Shown in pieces: positions 22,689 to 34,600 of a DNA stretch of 64,000 bases (the stretch's first letter is position 1; each line of letters starts with the position of its first letter). This DNA is from Paraphoma chrysanthemicola (taxonomy: Eukaryota; Ascomycota; Dothideomycetes; Pleosporales; Phaeosphaeriaceae), in contig JAGMWG010000002.1 in assembly GCA_020744225.1 (NCBI GenBank), positions 2,170,001-2,234,000 of the forward strand. Direction: 5' to 3'. Made by a program: the position numbers and the translations under genes. The notes under the pieces were generated by a model. That model made no database searches. It worked only from the letters and a program-made list of their open reading frames with translations, and was not told the DNA's origin.

Positions 22689-24972
22689 CTACAGCGACTC
22701 CTCCCTCTCCCAGACTGTCCACCTTCGCTTCGGCGTTGGTCCCTTCCTATGCTCATACACGTCGTCCAGCCTTGGCGGGCCCCACAGTCCAGCATTGTTC
22801 TTCGGCTGTGGCTTTGCGCCCCAGAGGCTTGGCTGCGTGGTGCTCTGCTTGTTGTGTGGTTTGGACAGTGGTGCTACGCTGTCGTGGGCCTCCTTCTCTT
22901 CGTTGGTGTTGAGCTTCGAGAGTTCATTGACAAGGTCCGCAGCACCATCCACGGAAGGAATGCTGGTGCCCGTCCCGTACAAAGCACTTGACGTGGTAGT
23001 TTTTGGCTTTGAGTGAGTACTGAAATTAGCGACCATGTCCGCACCCGGGCTTGATCGGCCGTCGCTGCTCCCAGAGCCCGTGAGTGGGGTCAATCTCGGG
23101 CTCGACCATAAACCGGTCGCCGGTGACGAGGTGCCGCTAGGGTTCAGATTACTCTGCATGTAACTTTTATTGGAACCCGAGCTCATGGTCCGTCGCATGC
23201 TGCCAAGCGAGCTGTTCCAGTTTCTGAAAGGTTCGCCAATCGTAAATGGCGAGTCGAGAGGACTGCTGGCACCAGAAGATCCTGTGAACCTTCGACGCGA
23301 GTCGAGGGAAGGACTTGGTACCACTGCTGGCGAGCTGACCTGCGACGGTCCCTGCAATTTTGAAGGATCAACACCTGCCTTCAAGTGGTCGACTGAGGCC
23401 ATGAGTTTCATCTCGTAGGTCTCTGACATTCCGGGATCTGCAACAGATAACCGTCGGTCAAGTATGGTTGGCTCTGAAGCCTTCCGGGGCTCTTTTCTGC
23501 GCACAGCCAAGGACAGCGAGGCGAGACCAACATCGACCAAGACCGGCTGATTCGTGATCGCACCGAGCAAGGCATTGCAACCTGCACCATGTGTCAAAAG
23601 CACGAGCACAAGCTCCTCATCGTCGTCAATTTCGGTTTCGCCATTCAGTGATTGGGACGGCTCAGATGGACGTTTCGAAGCCGGCATGGGTGTCAAGCGT
23701 AGTGGCTCTTTGAACATAAAGCCCGAGATCTGATCCTTGGGAGGTGTCGCGCCATGCTCTCGATACCACTGCATCATGCCGGCAAGTCCTCTCCGAAAGC
23801 GTTTGTGCATTGTGCTCCATTCGTCGCCATATTCGCCACCATCGCCCCATTCCTGTGGAGGGCGCATACTGTCCCATTGGAAGTCGACCAATATACACGC
23901 CTCCCGCGCGTGTGCAAAGTACCCGCGCGGAATGGGATCTACGCCAGCGACCGAATAGGTTGGCACCGGAGGTTCGTAGATGCGACTAGACGTATGTTGC
24001 ACGGGTGGTGCCAGAGCGGCCACGTTTTCCCTCGATCTCGTCCGTTGGAGCGAGGAGCTACCCTGGCTACTCGAGCGTTCCCTGAATGGCGAGACGGAAG
24101 CCAGACTGCCCATCGAAGCGAGCGAGCTTTTCTCGGGAGCTGGTGACGCAGGAGCCGCTGCACCCTTACCGACCCATCCTCCAGGAAAGAACCCTTTGCT
24201 GGTGCTGGTGTTTGTCATCTCTTGTATGTAGTCGCCTCTGCGCAGCAGATCTGCCTTTGCGCCCGCCACCATCATGGTCGAGTTTGGCGGCGGCGTAATG
24301 TCCTCGAAGTAGTCGGGTGAGAGCCATTCACCCAAGAACGCATCGATGCGCAACAGAATCTTCTCTGGTCCTGTTTGCACCCTTGGGAAGACTTCGAGAT
24401 TCGGGTTTGCCAGTGGTTGGAGCGTTGAGGGCCGCAATGAATACGTGCTTGTGGGTGTGGATTTTGTCGACGATTTGTCCGTAGCCGCCTTCGCCTTGGA
24501 CGGCGTCGGTGTCTTCAGGTTTGGAGTTGTTGCGGTTTGGAATTGCGAGATGCCCGCCGCAACTGCGGTGCTCGTCTGCACGCATCTGAGATACGGACTG
24601 GAGTGTATGACAATCTTGCGCCTCTTCCTAGGTCGAGGTAGGCCCTCGCGTCGAACCTTGTCTGTCTGCGGTCCATCTAGCTTGCTGAAGTCGAGGAGGG
24701 CGAGATCGGCGTCCCTGTCCGCCTCGAGCTGCTCATTGTCGCGCTGGTGTAGCAGAGCTGCGATGCGCAGGCCGAGCGCCTTCCCCTGCGACCAGCCGCC
24801 ATACGTGAGGGGAGGATCGTAGGGTGTTGGGGACGTGAGGTGCCATGTTTTGTCTGCGGCGTCGAGGCGTGCACCGTGTCTGGAGAGGGTTATTAGCGGC
24901 TGCTGTTGGCGTCCGACACATGTGCAGTGTTGCGTACCTGGCGACGACAACAACTGCGGGCCCCTTGGCCAT
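22689..24972 (-). CDS. Large histidine phosphatase superfamily protein
   Basis: Two exons, 24972..24938 and 24879..22689, 741 residues. The 35-nt first exon encodes MAKGPAVVVVA and splits the catalytic Arg codon; joining over the 58-nt intron (GTACGC...CCAG) creates VVVVARHGARLD, the RHG motif. Further active-site parts are the HSSPYLRCVQTSTAVA block and LVLLTHGAGCNALLGAI with the second His. Between them lie long Ser/Pro-rich insertions (about residues 240-310), and the last 250 residues are Ser/Thr/Gly/Pro-rich and disordered, ending in KRRWTVWEREE. The domain resembles fungal phosphoglycerate-mutase-family proteins related to the UBASH3/Sts type; substrate unknown. The intron is open in frame (no stop), so an unspliced reading gives a false longer N-terminus lacking the proper strand before RHG. 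Confidence 0.86.
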
Positions 24973-25824
24973 GGCCCGCTAAGCTGACTTCGCCGTGCGT
25001 GCAGCTGTCGAGGCGAGACAGCCTTGTGCTACAGTCGCATGCACCCGGACGTTGTGGCGCGCTTTTGGCGTGGAACAAGAAGCAGCTATCCGAGAGCAAG
25101 CTCAAGCCTCAGGGACAGAGAAGAATATAAGTTCAGTAGGTGTGTGTAATCTGCGTCGTCTTCAAGTGCGCTTGAAAGTTTGCGGTGCTGAAGCTATGAC
25201 ACCATGTCCCACCCAACTACTCCTCTTTGTGAGGGGTGCAATGTTGTTTAGCCTCTGCTAATCCTTAAATTGCGTGTCGCGCCACCCTTCACCTGCAAAC
25301 GGTCCTCACCGCGTTGCCTGCGCACGTGGTAGCGAAGCGCTGCTCTTTGAACGCACGACTTTATTCGTCCGACGTGAGATGGAGGTAAGGGTTGGTGGGG
25401 CGGGAAGTGGAGCTTTGCTGCGGGAGCTGCGGAAGGGTCTAAGGCGAGTGTATTTGATCACTAATTGACCTGGCCGTATACTGACTCCAATCTCTCTTCT
25501 CCCTCGTCCATTCATCCTGCTCAGGAAACATGATGTTATTGCGTATGCACCGAATGATTGGGTCAATCTTCTGATTGTGGGATTTGGAGAATGAATATGT
25601 ACCAGCCCTCTTCCATTTTCGGCACTCCATTTTCCGCCAATGATGCGATTAGGTCATCCAGTGCGTCCAATGCCTTATATACAACGCGGCCTCCTGCTCA
25701 TGCAGAATGCTATGGTGCTCAAAATTATATCTCGAGGTGCAAAGACATCAGAAAGTACGATTCACTCAATGAAACCACCCAAACACCTTCAAATGACAGC
25801 CTTTTCAAGCCTCGCCGCACGTGA
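24973..25824. other. Intergenic, 0.85 kb
   Basis: Upstream of the large phosphatase and downstream of the aldolase gene, both minus strand. Short overlapping frames only; nothing supported. Confidence 0.45.
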
Positions 25825-26823
25825 CTACTCGAGGTAATCTCCGCCAGTCTCCTTATGGATGACGTCGAACAACGGCTTCGCCGAGAACCATCCTAAAAGA
25901 AGCGTTAGTGCACGAAGATCGACGGTATATACTGGTCAAACATACCAGCTTTGGGCGTGCCGACTGTCTTATATGTGTAGACCGCATCTTCTTCATCGAT
26001 CTTGATCGTAGAACCTCCGCGACCACCTGCCGCAGCATCCGCCATAAGTTGAGCCTGGCAGCACTTGTCGAGACTCACGAACCAAAAGACAGCTTCTTCA
26101 ATAGTCTCGCCCACGGTCAATGGTCCATGGTTTTGCAATAGCGCAGCTTTGGCACTCCCCAGCGCTTTCGCAATATTCTTGCCCTCCTCTTCCGCGAGCA
26201 CGACACCATTGAAGCTCTCGTAGACCACGTGGTCGTTGTGGAAAGCACAACTGTCCTGGGTGATGGTGTCAAGTTTTCGACCGAGTGAGCAGAAAGAGCG
26301 ACCGTAGATGGTGTGAGAGTGAGCGGCGCATAAGACGTCTGGACGAGCTTCGTGAATGGCATGGTGGATCATGTATGCAGCCGTGTTGAGGAGTCTGACC
26401 GGCCCTCCATCGACGACCTTGCCTTGGGCATTGACAAGAATTAGATCCGAAGCTTTCATCAAAGAGAAGGCGACACCAAATGGATTGACCCAGAATTGTG
26501 TTGGATCAACCGGATCCTAACAATATTAATGGAGTTCTTTTCGTCACTTCATTGACGTGATCGTGGTCAACACTTACTCGAAGAGTGATGTGGCCGGCAA
26601 CACCCTCGTCGTATCCATATTTGCCAAAGATACGGAAGGCAGCAGCGAGCCGGCCCTTGAGGTAGGCGCGAGCCTTGTACGGATCGTCAAATTTCGGAGG
26701 GCCGGGAAACTTCATCGCCTGAATCTTGCCATCCTTCTCGTTCAGACCAGGTTCCAGCGGCGCAGTTGTGTTTGGCTTGGTCTCGTCGCCGGCCTGAGGT
26801 GAGATGGCTGAAGGAGGCGCCAT
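25825..26823 (-). CDS. Class II aldolase/adducin domain protein
   Basis: Three exons, 26823..26578, 26516..25946 and 25892..25825, 294 residues; introns of 61 and 53 nt (GTAAGT...TTAG, GTATGT...TTAG). The fold is that of fuculose/ribulose-phosphate aldolases. Metal and catalytic residues are visible: Glu in YGYDEGVAGHIT, the His pair in CAAHSHTIYGR, and the third His region in ALLQNHGPLTVG. The two junctions restore HITLRDPVDPTQFWVNPFG and TPKAGWFSAKPLFDVI, as in fungal relatives, which supports the model; unspliced, the middle exon runs into an unrelated tail. Many fungal members are annotated only as aldolase/adducin-like, and the substrate cannot be told from sequence. No signal peptide; probably cytosolic. 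Confidence 0.92.
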
Positions 26824-29800
26824 TGCTAAATGCGATTTGTGTGATTAAGGTGGGTAGATCAAGTTGCCGGAACTGGGATGAGGCAAAAGTGACCTCGAAC
26901 AGTGGGCGCAAACGGCGTTTATGTGTTTGAGACGGGACAAGAGACCAATACCTAGAGTGGGGAGCACACGTTTCGGCAATCGATACAAGACGGGATGATA
27001 GCAAGAGAGATCGTGAGTGAGACCCGCAACAATAGAAGTTGTAGAGCCGGTTAGCGACTGCCGTGAAGTATATGAGCACCACCTCTTCTCACCTCAGACC
27101 TACCTCGGGATTGAGCCATCAGCAACACGCCCTGCGCCTGCACTAAGACCAAAGCAGCTGTTTGGATCCATTTGGCAATCATCAAGCACGACTAGCTGAC
27201 ATCCCAACGCAAAGGAATGTTCGTGGTTGGTTGGTGAGGCGTCTAGTGGAGTGCGGGGTCGTGAGCGAGGGGCAAAACGCGGAATTAACGTTGACCGAGT
27301 CGCTTACTGCGTTGACTGTGCCATTCCGATGAAGCTCGACCTTTTGTGGTGGATATATGCAGATACTTCTTGTTGTGTGTATGAATGCAAATTGTGTCCG
27401 TCTTGACACTTCCTCAGCATGCCCAGGTAATGATGGCAAAGAACCGAGTCGACGTCGGGAGGTGTCAGTGCCGGTGCTTCTTCCGAAGCGATTGTGTATT
27501 GATATCAAAGCACGTCAATGCTACTTACGCCAACAATAGAAGTCATCTCGAAATGATCATCAGGCTCTCGGGGAGAAAGCCGGCACGATAGACGGAGCTC
27601 GCGCAAAGCAAGGCCTGCCGTTAGCTGGCACTGTTCGGCTGTTTTAGGATAGCATTAACGTTTGTTCATGTCTAACTTTAGTTTGCCGAACAAAAGTAAC
27701 TCGTCCGAGTTGACGATATACAGAACCATGCCTCAATATTCTTGATCGACGAGACGCACCTAGGAAGGGATATCATCAACACTTCGTACCAGACTTCTGG
27801 GCTCACAATATGGTTTATTGCTCCTAGTCTCACTGAGTAAGATGATATTCATGGGGCGGAAAATTGCTGAGTGCATGTAATCTTTTGCGTATGCCCAACG
27901 CCTCTTATATTGCCGTCCGCATGTCCGAAGGGCCTTCAAGCGCCTTGTTGTATGTCATTAGGTGAAGGCAGATGGTCACGATGATGTTGAGACTCACGAG
28001 CTATCCCACTAAGCCCAAGAGTGTCGTGTTCGTCTCTCATCTATGGTGCAGTGTCCACATATTACCGCACATTTTCGAGGCTCCATGCTATCAGCGGATG
28101 TTGCGGGAGGTTGTATCATAATATGTGCATTGTTGTGGTTGTGCGATGATTGTGAGAATCCTCAGGCTTTAGTCTATGTTGGGACGGACGGGGTTGGGTA
28201 CGTAGAATTTCGGTCGTTGCCGGATCTCCCAAGCTGCGGCTCAAAATTCGGCGTAGTTCGTACCGCGATTGAGCCCCGTATTGGGTGGACATACACCAAG
28301 ACTTCCAGAGATCTGGTTAATGGTCTCCTGATCAAGCCTCGTCGGTTCGGCGTCTCCGATCACTATGCATTCAGCCTTCGGTTTCTCCGGTCTCTCCTAT
28401 GGTGCAGCAAGAGTAAACGAATGTCGATGATTTGCAATCACTACATTGGCCGGATTGTGCGTATAGCCACTAATACACATTTTGATTGGGCCGGAGAGAC
28501 CACCCGATGTGGTGCATTCCGTCGTGCGCGCATGGCTGTTGTAGCGCTTATACGAAGTTCCTCAAACGCAAGTGAGCTGAACAAATGAATCACCAATTGA
28601 CAATTGATGTTGTAGCAGGGGGAGGAATGGCCGATCGTAATTGCGTTCAAGGGTTCTCAATGGGTCCCAGGGGTATCAATTACAGCTTGGCGTGGTCTGA
28701 GCATCGCTTGCGTATGGGTTATCGGCACGAACGAGAAGGTGACCGATCGATCTCGAGGTAGCTGAAAGAGCTCGCGTCGCGTACCCGGCCCCGCAGTTCG
28801 GCGCATGCGCTTCTCTAGTTCAGCTCGCCTTCGAAAGCTGATGAGGCCAGTTGAAAGGTACTCGGCATTTCGGAACGCTTCTACCCCGGTGGTAGGTTAC
28901 GAGGCACTTCGGTTCTCCGGAAAATCCTGTGATGTCTTGAAGTGCGCTCACTTTATCGCCCATATAGCCATCTGGGTTGACATGGGACACTGTTGTGCCT
29001 GTAGTAGAAGGCGCAAATCTTGGCCATGTGCTGACGATGGATGTGGCGTAGTAAGGTCCAGTGTAGAAGAATGTCCGTTGAGAGAGAACAAGTCGTTGAA
29101 GTACCTACCGACTTGAGGGGTTCAAAGCTCCTGAAACTTGTGGGCAACATAACCTTTTGACGTTGGGATGGAGTGTCCACAGTACAGTCCAATGTACTCA
29201 ATGCTCAGGCAAGTGTTACTCCCGCACTGTAGCTAGGCAGTGACAGAGCTAGAGAAACCGCGTGCGCCAACTTGTATGCATCGGAAGCATAGATAGGTGT
29301 ACATTTACTCTTGTTGCCGATAGGTGGAGCATAAAGTTTGATACATGCATACTGATGCAACATGCACACCACCTCCGCAGAGCAGCCGAGTGCGACTACT
29401 GTTTAGGCCCGTGCGAGCCATCAAAATATCCGAGTCGCCTAGCCTGGACGAGACCCCTCGTTCGCACGGGCGCGCCGCCTCTCCCGGTCGTTTCTTAGTC
29501 TCCCGTCTCGCCTATTTTTCCGATGGCTGGTAAACTGCCACTCAGATCTACGTAATGGACCTGAAGCAAGCGTTGGCTTGTGCGATTGTGCTAAAGCGAA
29601 CACGCTTCGGTCTCGCAGCGGCGGACAGAGCCGCCAAAACTTATGCTCGAAGATGTGAATAGGTAAGAGAACATGGCGAGACCCTAGAGGCTTGCATCCG
29701 GTTTGCTGAATGCGTGTCCTCTTGGCCACATCCACACGACTTGCGTTCACTTTTTTACCCTGGGTTGGCGAGGCGTCGTGTCTGACAGCTGAAGCACACT

Positions 29801-31635
29801 CCACGCTTCCCTCGAAGCACTAGAGCGCTTCACGCCAAGGCCCAATCACGGTAGGCGCCGATGGAGGTCGAACCGCAGCGCGAAGTTCCCAAAAAGGGCT
29901 GGAAGATGACGTGTTTGTGCTTGGTTGACCTTTTGAGACGAGTTGATCGCCCAACGGAGCCCTTGGTGTATTGAAGTTCAGCCCACATATGCGCTTTGAC
30001 ACGCGTGGTGCATAAAAAGTGGAGTGATGCGTGTACTTCAGCTGCAGCCAACTCAAGTGTATGACGCCAAGGAGCATGTGAGATGAGATGCCACATGACT
30101 GACACACACGATGCTCTGAGGAGCACCATGGTTCCTACTCCAGTTGACTGGTATCTAGTCAACTTCTTAACAACAGGCAGATGAGTCGGACGAGTAGGGA
30201 CGACGGAAGTGTGCTCCGCTTCGGTTGAAGGAAGCCACGCTAAAGGCAGATCCTCAACGCTAGTCAAGCCTCGATACGCGACTTGTTGACTGCAAGATCG
30301 CATCATGACACCCAACCAACGCGAATCTTCAAACGGAACAGGCTCCCGTCTAAAGACTGAGCAGAACACTATAACCTGGAATTAGCGACTATGCACACCA
30401 AGGCTGTTGCGTACTGTGACTGACTGCCGTCCTTTGAGCGAGCTCGACCGCGTTCGTCTTGTCGACCACGCTGGATCTGGCCAGGGTCTTTGGCCTTGGA
30501 TGAACAGTCCAATGATATGGACAAACTTCACACGAAGGCGGGTAGGCCCTTGAGTCCCGCCGATCCCGTGTGCTTGGCGATCCCGCAAGCCAGCTCATCA
30601 TCTGGAAACGGGTCTGCGTTCACAAGATCCGTGCTGACGAATGGGACGTTCTTCGCTACGCCTCTTCGCAACGCGCCAAAAGGCTGGCTGCATTCATGGT
30701 GTGTGTCGATACATGTGCCTCTCGAGTCAGCTCGCCGACCTGCTCGTCCGCTTTTGCCCTAGGCCAGACAATCGTGATGGCGCCTAGCTTCCATGCCACT
30801 GAGTGGACAGTGTCACGGCATGTACCCATGTTCCTCCGCACGGGCAGCGCGTGGACACACACATGGATGTCTGGTAATTAGAGGGAACCAATGTGGCTTT
30901 CCGCTAAGTCGAAAGAGAAAGCACGTCTCAACCATGTGTGATGCCAATGGATCACCCGCAGCATGCTCCGCAACAATAAACCCTATGTGCAGAACTCAAG
31001 CAATTTGCTCACGGACGAATCGGCGAGTGGGTTAAGCCAATGGATTTCTACGAAATTTCTCCGCCTTACCGCTGTTCGCAGCCTGCCAATAGACTGGAGA
31101 GAAATGCTCAAATGCTCAAATGCTGGGAAGCTTCGCTTGGTCCACATGCTACCATACAGCATGCAGCTCGAAAGGTACCAGAGAAGCTGCTCGAGCTTCC
31201 CCGCCCATTGCACGAAGCTGAGCTGCTTGTTCGCCACCGACAGCTCTCCAAACTCCTCTTTCAGAGTGGGTCTCCTGGAATGGTACATGCAGTTGGCAGT
31301 GTAGCTGTCGAATGGTAGGCCGAGTAATGCAGGGAGACCAAAGAAAGATCAACATGCTGCATCATCGGCGACACCTTGCGACCTCGTGCATGGCTCGCGC
31401 GAAAGCTCACCCCTGTTCAGCTGTAGAGCTCTGCAGGCCGGCACCACCGATACTACTTTAGCCATTAGGACTGTGACAATCCATGTAGTCATGATGATCG
31501 ATGCTTCAAGGTACTGAAGCCCCGCTTTTGATCACGAAGCTTGGACTCAACCGATCTCTACTTCCTATTAAACTGCAGGGACTTGTTGTGACCGGGTGCA
31601 GTTCAAGTAGACTATGATCTCCCACACGATTCCAT
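26824..31635. other. Gene-empty stretch of about 4.8 kb
   Basis: Longest stretch without a supported gene. Open frames reach at most about 180 codons, occur on both strands and overlap; none carries a domain motif, splice-linked partner or plausible composition. I see no terminal repeats, reverse transcriptase or transposase remnants by eye. It separates the aldolase gene from the NACHT-TPR gene. It may hold an old, heavily mutated repeat, a non-coding RNA or simply spacer. Confidence 0.45.
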
Positions 31636-34600
31636 ATGCTAGGGTTTAAAGGACTGAAGTCTTTGAGTTCGTCTGATCCCAACTATAGAAAGACATCATA
31701 CTGACAACTAAGGAAAACATAAAAAGAAACGAACCCAAGAACAGGACAATAGCTCAGCGGAGGGCTCCAAGCGATCCTCTCTGAACGCCGCAGAGTCAAG
31801 TTCACAAGTCGCCGAATCATCGAAAAGCCGACAAAGCTCGTTGTCAGCTCAATCAACTCCTGTGCAAAAACCGCGTTCCATCCCAGAAGAAGGTGGTCTA
31901 TCTGCTTCAACTACACAACCCTTGTCTCTTGCTCCACATACAGCTCCTGTCACAGCCCAAGCTGCTATCTCGAACTCAATCGGCCAGCAAGCACACGCTC
32001 CGGATTCCATTCCAGCCTCGGTCTCCTCACAATTACCCGCACAGGTAGCTCCCAGAACGCCCGAAGTCACAGAATTCCGTACCGCGGAAGCTGAAGTAAC
32101 GCCCTCGGTTTGGATCAAATCGAACGCCCCGAGACCGGCTGCAGTCACTTCATACATCCCGACGCCTCAAACTGACAGAGTTTTGGTCTCACCAGCAATG
32201 GCTTCATCGAGACTATCCGGCAATTTCACCGGGTTGAACGGCACGAATGGGATTACGAGCCCGCCTGCATCGCCTAGGGCCAATTTCCGTTCCAAGGGCC
32301 GACTGCCTTCCTTCTCCTCATCTCGCGCACCGAGCAACGTTTTCAGCACAACAAAGATCACAAGGCGAGTCAATGGAGGAGGAAGCTACAAAATTGGCTT
32401 CGTCGAAGAATCGGCTGTTGCTCTGAGGAAGAGAAGTATGGCCGAACTTGGCGCTGGCGTCTATCAATCCGTTGGCAATGTTTCCTATATTCATTTCTTG
32501 GAATGGATCAGGTCTGAGCGCCTCACCACGCTTCCACACAAGGGGAGTCGCTGGGATAAGGTTCTGATTCGTGCTTTGTACTTCGCAGAGCAGCTTCACA
32601 ACTTTGAGAAAGCCATTCAAAACTTTGCCCTCGGCAGCAGCACGGCTGCCGCCATTGGGTACGGTCACGCCCAACTCCTACTTGAGCTGAGCCACAGCAA
32701 TTCTGAAGCTCTTGATAAGGCCTTTTCGGTCTTCTACAAGTTTGCAATGTCATTTTCCTCCGTCTTGCACCGCTCTGAGCTCCTCTCGGCGACCTCAGAG
32801 GTACGCGAACAGCTGTGCCTTTTGTATACGGACCTACTCAGTCTCGTCGTCAATGTGGCCATAAGATTTTACAAGACAGTAAATGGTAAGGTTCTACTCC
32901 TGCGAGCAACCTCGCGCGGGGCTAACACGGTCAAGGCATGACTTCTGGCTCCGTGAGCCTGGACATCTTCGAGCTCTTCGGTGACACGATTGAGACTTTC
33001 CGCACTCGACAGAACTCTGTCATCGAAATCATCTGGGATTCGCAGATTGAGAACGAAGAATATGAAGAAGGCGAGGCCTTGGATGTCAAAGTCCTTAGCA
33101 GGTGGCTAGCTCCGCAGGACCGCGTCCTCGCTACCTTGAATCGCGATCACAGCACCTTCGTCGATCAACAAGTGGTAAGAAGTTCCCTGGTGGCCATCAG
33201 CAAGCATCCGCTAATTTCTCGCCACGATAGGAATTCACCTGCCTGTGGTTCCAGAAGCACCTGTCCAGGTTCTTTCAGAGCGAGAACAACTTCTTGCTAG
33301 TAACTGGTGCGCCTGGTGCAGGCAAGACCACGATTGCCGGCTCTATTGTTGAGCGACTTCAGCGGCCAATGAATCGCAAGCAGTATGGTTCGTTCAATCA
33401 CCACACATTTTACATCCGAAATTCTCGCTAACCTCACATACACATGGCCAGACACCTTGTTCTGCTCGCTCTCTCCTGATATTCCCACCACGGCGACGTC
33501 TCTAGCTGTCGTCAAATCGCTTTTGTATCAGTTGCTCAATCTTCGGATTGGCAACATGGGCTTATACCATGCCATTTTCAAGGCATATCACCACTGCAGA
33601 ACCGCGACCGATCTCAAAGTCTATGAAGAATATCTCTGGACAGCACTGGCGGATGCGCTTTCCCATCCCGTCCCAGGCAGCAATGAGCTAGTCATTGTTG
33701 TTGACGGACTTGACGAGATTGCTGAGTCCAAGTCAGCCTCCATTCAAGCCAGCGGTGTCATCAGCCCAGAAGCGCTGCTGGAGAAATTGGTCGGCGTCAC
33801 CAACCAAGGGTATGGTGTTAGATTGGTTACTTTGGGATCGTCGATCAAGATGCCATCATCAGCCAAAGGTTCGCAACATCAGATCACTCGTGACGACTTG
33901 CGCGACGATCTTCACGCAGTGGCCATTCGAGCTTTGATTCACAATCACAGCTTCCATGGTCAACGCGCGTACGACCAGGAACAGGTTCTCGACCGTATCA
34001 TACAGGTATCAAATGGCTCTTTCTTGTACACCATCTTGGTTTGCCAGATTCTCAACACCCAAAAATCTCAAGAAGGTCTTATCAAAGCGTTGGAGGGCTT
34101 CGAGAAGCAAAAGTCAACCATTCAAGACCTCGTGTTGCAGCTTTTCACCTCGCTAAACACGACGAGCCACGCAAAGACAACCCTCTCTTGGATCTTGGCA
34201 GCGGAAAGGCCGCTCACTATTGATGAGATGTAAGTCATTTGCTCTCTACCCTTGCACGCCCAGCGCAGCTCGAGGACTGCTGCGTGGCCGGGACCAGTGC
34301 AGATCCGGAACTTGACGAGACAGCTTCAGATGGCTGACCATGCGTTTCAGTAATACTCTCTTCACAATTGATGTCCAGAGGGGCACGCTTTCGGACACAG
34401 GCATCAAGACGAACGACATTATCAAGTCTCTTGAGCCACTACTGACAATCCACGAACGCATCGTGCGCTTCAAGCACCCCATCGTGCACTCAGCTTTGCA
34501 TGACTTCGCAGAGGAGGGCAAACTACCGATTCCTCTCAAGGAGAGCGAAACCGATCTCTTGCTACGGGTGTTGACATACGCCAAGTCTGTACTTCCTGCC

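Noticed and set aside
24880..24953. Stop-free 5' extension of the large phosphatase reading through the intron
   Set aside because: Splicing 24938/24879 restores a hydrophobic strand directly before RHGAR, which the unspliced reading lacks.
28043..28588. Plus-strand frame of 181 codons in the gene-empty block
   Set aside because: Cys/Trp-rich, no domain or splice partner, overlapped by an opposite-strand frame; looks random.
29830..30369. Minus-strand frame of 179 codons
   Set aside because: No motif, first codon is not a convincing start, and composition is not protein-like.
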